Assembly (NCBI GenBank): GCA_937951695.1
Contig: CALFBL010000132.1
Location: 1 to 6,462 of the forward strand
Source: an uncultured Granulosicoccaceae bacterium
GTDB lineage: Bacteria; Pseudomonadota; Gammaproteobacteria; Granulosicoccales; Granulosicoccaceae
DNA length: 6,462 bases
Reading direction: 5' to 3'
Both the position numbers and the translations under genes were made by a program. Below are positions 1 to 6,009 of the stretch, in pieces. Below the pieces are notes generated by a model, which made no database searches, had not been told where the DNA came from, and saw only the letters and a program-made list of their open reading frames with translations. The number at the start of each line of letters is the position of its first letter. The first letter of the stretch is position 1.

Positions 1-819
1 GGGCTGATCGAGCCTGCGACCTACTTGAAGCTGATTGGCCAGACGGTTACCCGAGTGCAGCGCGGCGGTGGCCGGTTGGTGCAATCGGTGACTGAATCCA
101 GTTTTGATGCCTGGAATAAATTCTATAAGCAGGACGAGAACGCACCGAATGCCATTGTGAGTTACTACGCCAAGGGTGCGCTGGTGGCGGTGTGCCTGGA
201 TGCGGAGATTCGCCGCCGAACCCAAGGCAAACGAAGCCTTGATGATGTAATGCAAGTGCTGTGGAAAAATTGGTTATCCAGCGCAGGAGCGGGTCTGGCT
301 GAACACGAACCGCAACGCATCGCAGCCGAGATTGCAGGGGCTGACCTCAGCGATTTTTTTAACACCGCTTTGTACACCACCGACGAATTGCCACTGACCG
401 ATGCCTTCGAAGAACTGGGTGTGAAATTGACCTATCGGCAACGCTCTGGCGACGCCGATAAAGGCGGGGAGGCGGCCGGCTACGCACAGCCGGTTTGGTT
501 TGGGGCGAACATTACGGACGCACCGGGCGGGGTCAAGCTCACCCATGTGTTCAGCGCAGGGCCGGCACTGGAAGCCGGTTTGGCCGCTGGGGACACGGTC
601 GTGGCGCTGGATTACGCGTCGGTATCGGCAGGTAAGTTTAGCGACGACCTTGCGCGTCATCAAAACCAAGAGCTCGTTACTTTGCATTACTTCCGATTGG
701 GCGAATTGCATGTTGCCAGTCTGCCGATTGTAAAGCCGCCGATGGATACGGCGGTGTTAACGATTGCGGACGAGGAAAAGTTTCAGCGCTTCACCGATCC
801 AAGCGCCAACATCAGCTGA
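1..819 (+). CDS. M61-family (glycyl aminopeptidase-like) peptidase, C-terminal part with PDZ domain; 5' end outside window
   Basis: The frame is open from base 1, so the gene begins upstream; 272 residues are visible. The segment SVTESSFDAW...KFYKQDEN...NAIVSYYAKGALVAVCLD (about bases 85-200) is the well-conserved stretch that follows the catalytic domain in M61 peptidases of bacteria. A PDZ domain covers roughly bases 526-730 (GVKLTHVFSAGPALEAGL, then AGDTVVALD). The zinc-binding HExxH motif expected in this family lies upstream of the window and cannot be checked. Family members are metallo-aminopeptidases with a preference for N-terminal glycine or alanine in characterised cases; the physiological role here is unknown. 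The TGA stop (817-819) shares its last base with the ATG of birA, which suggests co-transcription and translational coupling. The family assignment is from remembered motif similarity and is fairly secure; substrate is not. Confidence 0.88.
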   Translation, partial: GLIEPATYLKLIGQTVTRVQRGGGRLVQSVTESSFDAWNKFYKQDENAPNAIVSYYAKGALVAVCLDAEIRRRTQGKRSLDDVMQVLWKNWLSSAGAGLAEHEPQRIAAEIAGADLSDFFNTALYTTDELPLTDAFEELGVKLTYRQRSGDADKGGEAAGYAQPVWFGANITDAPGGVKLTHVFSAGPALEAGLAAGDTVVALDYASVSAGKFSDDLARHQNQELVTLHYFRLGELHVASLPIVKPPMDTAVLTIADEEKFQRFTDPSANIS

Positions 820-1610
820 TGATTACCAAAGCCGGCATCGTTGACGAGATTCGGCGCGCAGATCCGGACCGAAGCTGGGTGGTGGAGGTGTTCGATCAGC
901 TGCCCTCGACCAACGAATATTTGCGCAAGAGGGATCGGCCCGAGCAGAGCGACGCGATCGAACTGTGTGCTACCGATTGGCAAACCGCCGGTCGCGGTCG
1001 CCGCGGTAAGGATTGGACCTCGATGCGTGGCAACGTCACTTTTACGTTGCGTCAGCGGCTGCGACGTCCCGCCGCTGAACTCATGGGTTTGAGTCTGGTG
1101 GCTGGAATCGCTGTGGTTGGTGTTGTCAACCAGCGGCTGGGTATCGATGCCAGCGTCAAGTGGCCGAACGATGTGCTGGTCAAGGCTCGCAAGCTCGGCG
1201 GGCTGCTGATCGAACTGCAGCCCGACCCGAAAGACCGCAACAGTACCTTGGTGACAACCGGGATCGGTGCGAACGTTCGTCATCAGCCCGATATGCAACG
1301 TCTGGGAATTGGCGCGACCAGTCTTGAAGCGTTGAATCGGTCACCCGAACTCGATCGCAACGCGTTGATCGCCAAACTGGCGGTGGCAGTAGCGTCTCAT
1401 TATGTTGAATTTGAGACAACCCTCTGGCCGGGTTTCGAGACTCGATGGGAGGCTGTGGATGCGTTGTTCGGACGCTCCGTGACCGTCTCAGGGAGCAGGG
1501 AGTTGACAGGGGCCGCCTGCGGTGTGAGTGCCTCAGGCGCTTTACTGGTGGATACGGGTTCGGGTATGGAAGAAGTGGTGGCCGGTGAGGTTTCGGTCCG
1601 TCCCGTCTAA
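819..1610 (+). CDS. birA: Biotin--[acetyl-CoA-carboxylase] ligase, catalytic-domain-only form
   Basis: This 263-residue protein makes biotinyl-5'-AMP and transfers biotin to the acceptor lysine of the carboxyl-carrier subunit of acetyl-CoA carboxylase in the cytoplasm. Visible motifs in order: STNEYL (30-35), the biotinyl-AMP-binding loop QTAGRGRRGKDW (55-66), KWPND (114-118), the catalytic-lysine segment KLGGLLIEL starting at Lys125, and GIGANV (148-153). A C-terminal SH3-like domain follows from about residue 215. The protein starts almost directly at the catalytic domain: the N-terminal winged-helix DNA-binding domain of the 321-residue E. coli BirA is absent, so this should be a ligase but not a repressor of biotin genes. 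The ATG overlaps the upstream stop as TGATG and no strong Shine-Dalgarno is visible, consistent with coupled translation. Confidence 0.96.
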   Translation: MITKAGIVDEIRRADPDRSWVVEVFDQLPSTNEYLRKRDRPEQSDAIELCATDWQTAGRGRRGKDWTSMRGNVTFTLRQRLRRPAAELMGLSLVAGIAVVGVVNQRLGIDASVKWPNDVLVKARKLGGLLIELQPDPKDRNSTLVTTGIGANVRHQPDMQRLGIGATSLEALNRSPELDRNALIAKLAVAVASHYVEFETTLWPGFETRWEAVDALFGRSVTVSGSRELTGAACGVSASGALLVDTGSGMEEVVAGEVSVRPV

Positions 1611-1641
1611 AGCGGTTTGAATGAAACGGGCATTGCGCTTG

Positions 1642-1746
<105 letters not shown>

Positions 1747-1763
<17 letters not shown>

Positions 1764-2189
1764 GCGCGCCCCCTCCCTGTCCAAGAATTCTACCGCTTGA
1801 TCTGGGGGTTAAATGGTGTATTTGTCCTAGAAGCGGAAAAGCTCTCCATCGCGGCCCTTCCTAATTGTTACCACGCCGATTAGATAGGATATGCATGCAA
1901 ATTCAATGCTCCACTTTTGCATACCCGGCACTAACAACGGTGTTGGTGTTGGATAGTGAGGGCATGCTGCGGGAACACCAGCTTCAATCGAGCGATGAGG
2001 CGGGTCACGGCACGGACGGTGTTGGTGGGCCGGTTGTATGATGTGCACGTTGTTTAAGCGCGGATTAAAGCCAATCGGTGTGGGCAGTTCGGCCAAGTAA
2101 GGTGCCGCTAACGGGCGCAAGGCCATTAACGCGCAAGAGGATTTTGATGGTGGCAGTGCGGCGGCAACACTGAGGAACGTGGGTTCGAC
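1747..2189. other. Gene-free stretch after the tRNA; probably the left part of a decayed IS91-like element
   Basis: No gene is recognised between the tRNA and the recombinase remnant. On the minus strand the recombinase frame stays open past its usual C-terminal end (about 2190) down to a stop at 1827, but the translation is proline-rich and low in recognisable motifs, and it lacks the cysteine/histidine zinc-finger and HUH motifs of an IS91 transposase. In complete elements the transposase gene follows the recombinase in this direction, so most of it appears to have been lost. No intrinsic terminator for the tRNA is seen between 1747 and 1826. Confidence 0.45.
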
Positions 2190-2624
2190 GCCATTAGAGC
2201 GTGCAGGCATCAAGCCTTTGATGGCCCGAAGCGCACCGTGCACATCTCGCAGTAAGCGAGCCGCTACATGGGTATAAGTGGCGGTGTTCTCCAGCTCTTA
2301 ATGGCCCAATGCGACTTGAATAACTCGAATATCAACACCGTCTTCAAGCAAATGAGTCGCAAAGGCATGACGTAATCTCTCTAATAATGACGGTGAGAGC
2401 ATGGCGTTACAATCTTTGCCTTTACCCTGTTCGACACGAATGATCATTCGGTCGCTATCGACATCGCTGACTCTGATTTGCACCACTTCGCTGGCGCGTA
2501 ATCCCGCACCGTAAGCGACAGACAAGGCGGCTTTGTTTTTAAGATTACCGGTGGCTTAAAGAAGCTGCGTTACCTCTAGCATGCTCTTTCGCAGAGGACT
2601 GATGGTTTTGTCAGACTTAGACAT
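2190..2624 (-). pseudogene. Tyrosine recombinase (phage-integrase family, IS91-element-associated type), nonsense-mutated and doubly internally deleted
   Basis: The frame starts at ATG 2624-2622 (MSKSDKTISPLRKSM), with a purine-rich AAGGTG about ten bases upstream. It then passes directly into LEVTQLL, a TAA at 2558-2556, LKNKAALSVAYGAGLRASEV (catalytic Arg I at 2498-2496), the VEQGKG strand, AMLSPSLLERL, RHAFATHLLEDG, VIQVALGH, a second TAA at 2300-2298, and ELENTATYTHVAARLL with the tyrosine nucleophile, ending near LMPARSNG. All parts are in one reading frame. Against intact relatives (about 290-300 residues, from memory) roughly 100 residues of the N-terminal arm-binding domain are missing near base 2580, and about 60 residues are missing near 2372, together with the first histidine of the HxxR box. 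Such recombinases normally sit upstream of an IS91-type transposase. With two stops and two deletions it cannot be active. Confidence 0.88.
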
Positions 2625-2643
2625 GGGTTTACACCTTGTTATG

Positions 2644-2672
2644 TTGCGTTGTGGGAAACACAACATGCGCAA
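2644..2672. repeat. Bulged hairpin upstream of the recombinase remnant
   Basis: TTGCGTTGTG (2644-2653), loop GGAAA, then CACAA (2659-2663), a four-base bulge CATG and CGCAA (2668-2672) form a ten-pair stem. It lies 20 bases upstream of the recombinase ATG, at the outer edge of the decayed element. It could be part of the element's terminal structure or an operator for the recombinase; the sequence alone does not decide. Confidence 0.5.
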
Positions 2673-2745
2673 GGCGTAGGCCCATAAATCCCAAGAGTAC
2701 TAAATTTCAAAACCACTAACTATTTCGAAGTTCGTTAAAAAAACC

Positions 2746-3582
2746 ATGAATAACTCTAAGTACAACTATATCGCTTATCGGACTAACGTCGATATCACTA
2801 TCGACGGAGATTTAACTAAGCCAGTATGGCAAAACGCTAAAAAATCGCAACGATTTGTAGATATGGCGACGCGTGATCCTGGCTTCTACGATACGAGAAT
2901 GGCTTGCACGTGGAGCAATGAATATTTATACATCGGTTATTGGGTTGAGGAACCATTCGTAGCGGCCGAACTGACTAAACGAGGCGACACACTCTTCAAG
3001 GAAAATGATATTGAATTGTTTATTGATGGTGGTGATTGCTATTACGAACTTGAGATAAATGCACTAAGTACAGTCTATGAAATGTTTTTTATATGGCGAG
3101 ACGCGTATAAAAAGGGGAGTTGTTTCGATGTCGATGAATTTGATCTACTAGATCGTAATGCTTACTCGTTCGCTGGGGACTTTGATAGAAATCCAGAGTC
3201 ATTTTGGGACGGTACTCACAGCCGTGGAGCGCGGTGGGCGTTTAGAGATTGGGAGTTTCCTGGCCTTCGAGTAGCGGTAAAGGTACAGGGTACTTTAAAC
3301 GACAATAACGATGTAGACGCGGGTTGGACAGTAGAGCTAGCGATGCCTTGGTCAAGTATGGAATGGCTGAGGAACGGTCGTTCACTGCCACCAAAGGACG
3401 GTGATACATGGAATATGTTTTTCGGGAGATTTCAAAAGCTAATGAATGCCGGGCAAGAAATACAACCGCATCCGGCATGGGTACTTAAGCCTCATGGAAA
3501 ATACGACACGCATCAACCAGAACTTTTCCCTAGAGTGTGCTTTGCGGACAAAGAATTGAACACGGCACCTAACATCGATTAG
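2746..3582 (+). CDS. Carbohydrate-binding family 9-like (CBM9/DOMON-type) protein
   Basis: The 278-residue protein matches the stand-alone CBM9-like fold seen in many bacterial 'carbohydrate-binding family 9-like' proteins. Landmarks are YIAYRT...ITIDGDLTKPVW (8-28), FYDTRMACTWSNEYLYIGYWV (48-67), the core ENDIELFID (87-95), YYELEINAL (99-107), GTLND (182-186), GWTVELAMPW (193-202) and GDTWNMFFGRFQ (219-230). It is slightly longer than typical single-domain members as I recall them. There is no signal peptide or membrane segment, so as called it is cytoplasmic, which is odd for a sugar binder; the ligand is unknown and no catalytic domain is attached. ATG 2746 is preceded by an A-rich stretch (GTTAAAAAAACC) without a clear Shine-Dalgarno. 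The gene is visibly more AT-rich than the flanking housekeeping genes and lies alone between mobile-element remnants, suggesting horizontal acquisition. The frame is uninterrupted. Confidence 0.82.
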   Translation: MNNSKYNYIAYRTNVDITIDGDLTKPVWQNAKKSQRFVDMATRDPGFYDTRMACTWSNEYLYIGYWVEEPFVAAELTKRGDTLFKENDIELFIDGGDCYYELEINALSTVYEMFFIWRDAYKKGSCFDVDEFDLLDRNAYSFAGDFDRNPESFWDGTHSRGARWAFRDWEFPGLRVAVKVQGTLNDNNDVDAGWTVELAMPWSSMEWLRNGRSLPPKDGDTWNMFFGRFQKLMNAGQEIQPHPAWVLKPHGKYDTHQPELFPRVCFADKELNTAPNID

Positions 3583-3725
3583 ATTAATGCAATGTTCTTT
3601 AGTGTTGGTTATGAGATGCGAAAACACTAGAAGCGAGGAAATTGATAATCGTAACGTCTGGTTTGAGGTTCGGGTTCAACTGGTCAGTGCAACGCTCTAT
3701 GATCATAGTAGCAACGGAGTGAACA
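3583..3725. other. Short AT-rich intergenic stretch before the IS30 remnant
   Basis: This stretch has no gene. It probably contains the left end of the IS30-type element, but I could not match it to an inverted repeat on the right, where the element is truncated. A purine-rich GGAGTG (3716-3721) lies a few bases upstream of the transposase ATG and is a plausible ribosome binding site. Confidence 0.4.
3697..3708. repeat. Perfect 12-base palindrome CTATGATCATAG
   Basis: CTATGATCATAG reads identically on both strands and lies 17 bases upstream of the ATG of the IS30-type transposase remnant. Its size and place would suit a dimeric regulator's operator or part of the transposase's own control region; function is inference only. 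Confidence 0.5.
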
Positions 3726-4129
3726 ATGGTAAGAAGAACGAGAAACAAATAATCGCCTGAACTGATATCAATGATGTGGGACTGTTATCAACGAGGTGAC
3801 TCACTGAATAACATCGCTCGGATGTTTGATAGGTTTCATGGATCGATAGCTGGAATAATTGGTCGCTCAGGTGGGATTAGACCTCCAGAGCGCGAACGTC
3901 GAGCATCTAGCTTGAGTCATTTGTAGCGTGAGGAATTTCTAGAGACATTGCTTCTGGGGCATCTATTAGTTCCATTGCAATGAGTTTTGGCCGATCTCCC
4001 TCAGCAGTGAGTCGTGAAATTGCGCGCAATGGGGGGCATTCAGAATACAGAGCGAGCAAGGCAGAAATAAGTGAACGATCCGCTACGGCGGACGATCGCG
4101 CAATACCAGGACACTGCGAAGGAGATCTC
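3726..4129 (+). pseudogene. IS30-family transposase remnant (two stops, frameshift, internal deletion, 3' truncation)
   Basis: The frame from ATG 3726 gives MVRRTRNK, TAA (3750-3752), SPELISMMWDCYQRGDSLNN, IARMF, GSIAGIIGRSGGIRPPERERR, then TAG (3924-3926) and REE. A one-base loss near 3934 moves the remainder into another frame: ISRDIASGASISSIAMSFGR, then SPSAVSREIARNGGHSEYRA. These are the N-terminal helix-turn-helix blocks of IS30-type transposases (RPPxxR, SxxSREIxRNGG). SKAE is then followed directly by ISERSATADDRAIPGHCEGDL, which in intact proteins lies about 90-100 residues further on; EGDL contains the first catalytic Asp, and the usual Trp of GHWEGDL is Cys here. The rest of the DDE domain is absent: from about 4130 the sequence belongs to another element. 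It is inactive. Confidence 0.87.
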
Positions 4130-4380
4130 AATCATGTCCTCCTGTTGATCTGGATACCGTCGAATGTGTCGGTATCGAAAGCAGCCCGATTTTTGAAACG
4201 AAAAAGTTCGCAAAGATTGCTCTCGGAGTACGAGTTACCGAGAAAGCGTTATTGGGGCCGGCATCTATGAGCCCGGGGTTATGGGCAGTGACAAGTGGGA
4301 ATGTGACAGATGATGTTTGGAAGGAATACATAAAGAATCAGAAGCCCCTCGAGTCGGACGATGACTTTGATGTTGTGTAG
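4130..4380 (+). pseudogene. IS200/IS605-type TnpA transposase remnant, C-terminal half
   Basis: The translation NHVLLLIWIPSNVSVSKAAR, FLKRKSSQRLLSEY, LRKRYWGRHL-like is the middle of a Y1 HUH transposase of the IS200/IS605 type. The HUH motif, normally HVHLL, reads HVLLL, so the second metal-binding histidine is gone. The expected Trp codon after GRHL is TGA (4268-4270). The next codons ARGY are followed by a one-base loss near 4281, after which the frame continues as WAVTSGNVTDDVWKEYIKNQ and ends DDDFDVV with TAG at 4378-4380, the family's usual acidic tail. The conserved tyrosine that attacks DNA lies in the KEYIKNQ segment and is present. About the first 50-60 residues are missing because the sequence is joined to the IS30 remnant. 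It is inactive. Confidence 0.85.
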
Positions 4381-4389
4381 AGAGCAAGA

Positions 4390-4425
4390 ATCGGCCGAGT
4401 GGCCGATCAATCCGGCTTTAGCCGG
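4390..4425. repeat. Two adjacent hairpins, probable right end of the IS200/IS605-type element or a terminator
   Basis: ATCGGCC-GAGT-GGCCGAT (4390-4407, seven pairs) is followed four bases later by CCGGCT-TT-AGCCGG (4412-4425, six pairs). They begin ten bases after the TnpA remnant's stop. IS200/IS605 elements carry subterminal palindromes that TnpA recognises as single-stranded hairpins, and a CCGGCTTTAGCCGG-like hairpin is common at their right ends. The hairpins also lie about 40 bases beyond the stop of the convergent MsrQ-like gene, so they could stop its transcription, although no T-run follows on either strand. Confidence 0.62.
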
Positions 4426-4465
4426 TGAGAGCCTTCACAATTCATGCGCGACATGATTTGATTTC

Positions 4466-5041
4466 TCAAGCCACTTGCAACGCTTTGGTCTTTCGGACCC
4501 GATACAGCTCCAATGCAGCCAAAGGCACGAAATGTACTAGAGCAGGACCGACGTGATTGTGGATAAATATCCAATGCAGTAGTGTTCCAACGGCTGCGAC
4601 ATACACACCTTGTTGCAATCGCTTCCAGTTAACCCCCAAGCGTTTTACTGACCAGTCGTTGGATGTTATTGCCAGCGGAATAAAAATAAACATCGCCACC
4701 CAACCCGTCCAGATACCAAGCTCTAACGCCTCACCCAACACATTGGCGAGATTTCCCCTGTCGATGATGTAGAGCACGGTGTGAGCAAAGGCATAACAGA
4801 ACGCCGCGACGCCAATATAGCGACGACGGCGCATCATCCATAACCAGAACCGATTATCGGGAAACATCAATCGCAACGGACTGATGATCATCACAATGAT
4901 TAAAAAGCGCGCAGAGAATTCTCCTGTGGGGTGGAGCAAGCGTTCTGCTTCTGCGCCAGATACGAGGCCCATCGTCATAGGGATGGAAGGCAGGATGAGT
5001 ATCAGCCAAAATAGGTAGGGAGAATTTAATGCAGATTTCAT
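4466..5041 (-). CDS. Ferric reductase-like transmembrane haem protein, MsrQ/YedZ-like
   Basis: This 191-residue protein has about six hydrophobic segments (roughly residues 8-28, 46-60, 75-94, 108-127, 144-161, 164-181) and belongs to the ferric-reductase-like transmembrane fold. Helix features RRRRYIGVAAFCYAFAHTVLY (His87) and LLHWIFIH (His156), and the length, resemble MsrQ, the inner-membrane haem b subunit that delivers electrons to the periplasmic methionine sulfoxide reductase MsrP. In MsrQ-type proteins a LHxLVY motif precedes the LH motif by about 13 residues; here it reads LQQGVY (142-147), so that histidine appears to be Gln. No msrP gene is adjacent, so the partner is unknown. The ATG (5041-5039) has an AGAGGG ribosome binding site about nine bases upstream. 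It could be a different ferric-reductase-like subgroup rather than true MsrQ. Confidence 0.78.
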   Translation of the reverse strand: MKSALNSPYLFWLILILPSIPMTMGLVSGAEAERLLHPTGEFSARFLIIVMIISPLRLMFPDNRFWLWMMRRRRYIGVAAFCYAFAHTVLYIIDRGNLANVLGEALELGIWTGWVAMFIFIPLAITSNDWSVKRLGVNWKRLQQGVYVAAVGTLLHWIFIHNHVGPALVHFVPLAALELYRVRKTKALQVA

Positions 5042-5269
5042 CGAAATTTGCCCTCTGAATGTCAGTTAGTATTCGACCACATTCACCGATCTTGCATCTC
5101 GCCTTTCTATTTCGATGGGTATCAAGTTGTGTCGATTTGTATCGTGGTTCGGAGCAAATTGACAAAAAGGCGCTGCGAGGGATATCGCCGTAACGAAGTT
5201 CTGCCCAGTGCAATTAGTGAATACGCTGCTGGGCGAATTCGCTACTCATAAGGTTCAATGCAAGGAGAG

Positions 5270-5299
5270 TCAGAGAACACGAACCTTGTGGTTTTCTGA
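5270..5299. repeat. Inverted repeat (nine-pair hairpin)
   Basis: TCAGAGAAC (5270-5278) and GTTTTCTGA (5291-5299) pair over nine positions with one G-U pair, around a 12-base loop. There is no T-run next to it, so a classical intrinsic terminator is not supported. Confidence 0.45.
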
Positions 5300-5330
5300 T
5301 CGATGAAGTGATGCAACGGCGAGACTCTGA

Positions 5331-5382
5331 GAACGGCACAGTATAGGTTGTGGTTACAGCGGCCATTGTGACCGTGCCGTTC
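5331..5382. repeat. Bulged long inverted repeat downstream of yaiL
   Basis: GAACGGCAC (5331-5339) and GTGCCGTTC (5374-5382) are perfect nine-base complements. Inside them GGTTAC (5352-5357) pairs with GTGACC (5368-5373, one G-U), around the loop AGCGGCCATT. One arm is continuous for 15 bases while the other is interrupted by a 12-base bulge. It starts 12 bases after the yaiL stop on the minus strand and may form the 3' end structure of that transcript; no T-run follows. Confidence 0.6.
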
Positions 5383-5394
5383 AAGGTGGACGGT

Positions 5395-5946
5395 TCACCA
5401 CATCAAATCATCCGGCACTTCATAGTCGGCGTATTCATCATCGATTGGCGCCTCGTCGTTGGGCGAATGGCGTAACACCATCAGACTCTCATCACGTTGG
5501 CTGATCTTGTCCGATACCGTGGCGGGGACGATCGCGTAATTATCATCGAGGGTTACGATGGCGAGCTGACCTTTTATCAGTGCATCCCGATGTTCATTTC
5601 TCAGGTGCAGCGATTTGATCTGGGTGCCGTGTGTGAAACTGAATTCCGTATCGCCGCGTTCCTCGATTTGATTCAGCTTGATCAGTTGCCGGATCTGGGC
5701 TTTCACGGCTTTGGCTTCAGCTTCTACCTGCTTGATGCGATTGAGCTCACGATCTCGCGCCACTTGCTCCTGTCGGGCTTTCTCTGCCAGCTCGGCAGCC
5801 TCATCAGTGACGGCTTTACCTTGCCTTTGCAATTTTTCTTTGTTGTTTTGCGCCTTGCGAGCTTTTACGGCCTGCTTCTTATTGGCCAGCCCGGCTTTGA
5901 ACAGTTGGTCTTGTAGCGAATTGCCCACGGTGGTTTTCTCAAACAT
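5395..5946 (-). CDS. yaiL: YaiL family protein (DUF2058), predicted polynucleotide-associated protein
   Basis: The 183-residue protein matches E. coli YaiL (about 179 residues) along its length. It begins with an N-terminal SLQDQLFKAGL, has a long, highly charged Lys/Arg/Glu/Ala-rich helical or coiled-coil region (about 20-90), and then a small globular part with FSFTHGTQIKSLHL, LAIVTLDDNYAIVPA and KISQRD. It ends with the diagnostic acidic tail YADYEVPDDLMW. The family is described as nucleoprotein or polynucleotide-associated, but its molecular function is not established. It is cytoplasmic, with no signal or membrane segment. ATG 5946-5944 was chosen because it aligns with the family's N-terminus; the Shine-Dalgarno is weak. 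It is divergent from the ACT-domain gene with 63 bases between their starts, which must contain both promoters. Confidence 0.95.
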   Translation of the reverse strand: MFEKTTVGNSLQDQLFKAGLANKKQAVKARKAQNNKEKLQRQGKAVTDEAAELAEKARQEQVARDRELNRIKQVEAEAKAVKAQIRQLIKLNQIEERGDTEFSFTHGTQIKSLHLRNEHRDALIKGQLAIVTLDDNYAIVPATVSDKISQRDESLMVLRHSPNDEAPIDDEYADYEVPDDLMW

Positions 5947-6009
5947 TCGGTGTTATCGCCAAGAATACCATTGCCAGACAAGTACGGATTTGTGGTAAAC
6001 CTGGGGTCT
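5947..6009. promoter_or_regulatory. Divergent intergenic region between yaiL and the ACT-domain gene
   Basis: These 63 bases separate two divergent start codons, so they are expected to contain promoters for both. No strong -35/-10 pair could be assigned with confidence by eye. Confidence 0.4.

Larger units (their letters stand above)
5042..5394. other. Non-coding stretch of about 350 bases between the MsrQ-like gene and yaiL
   Basis: Short open frames exist on both strands but none has recognisable motifs or a convincing start. The stretch holds the upstream region of the MsrQ-like gene at its left end and two inverted repeats near its right end, listed separately. No RNA gene is recognised. 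Confidence 0.5.

Noticed and set aside
274..711. Long open frame on the minus strand inside the M61 peptidase gene
   Set aside because: It lies entirely antisense to a well-supported gene, and its translation shows no family motif.
783..1298. 171-codon open frame on the minus strand across the peptidase/birA junction
   Set aside because: It is antisense to birA catalytic motifs and has no recognisable motif; it is a shadow of codon bias on the coding strand.
1827..2243. 138-codon minus-strand open frame as a free-standing gene
   Set aside because: Its first 18 codons are the C-terminal end of the recombinase read after the second stop codon; the remainder has no motifs, so it is not a separate gene.
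4128..4331. 67-codon minus-strand open frame opposite the IS200/IS605 remnant
   Set aside because: The plus strand has a clear TnpA match across the same bases.
5048..5251. 67-codon plus-strand open frame in the gap before yaiL
   Set aside because: There is no motif, no ribosome binding site and no context; a small gene cannot be excluded but is not supported.
3583..5394. CRISPR array, toxin-antitoxin pair or defence system
   Set aside because: There are no regularly spaced repeats, and all larger frames are explained by IS remnants or the MsrQ-like gene.
5497..5998. Two long plus-strand open frames across yaiL
   Set aside because: Both are antisense to yaiL, whose full-length match including the PDDLMW tail is decisive; their hydrophobic or Ser/Ala-rich translations mirror the Lys/Glu-rich yaiL codons.
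5950..6009. Upstream ATG at 5950 as start of the ACT-domain gene
   Set aside because: The 20 extra residues do not resemble the family's N-terminus and would leave only three bases between the divergent start codons.
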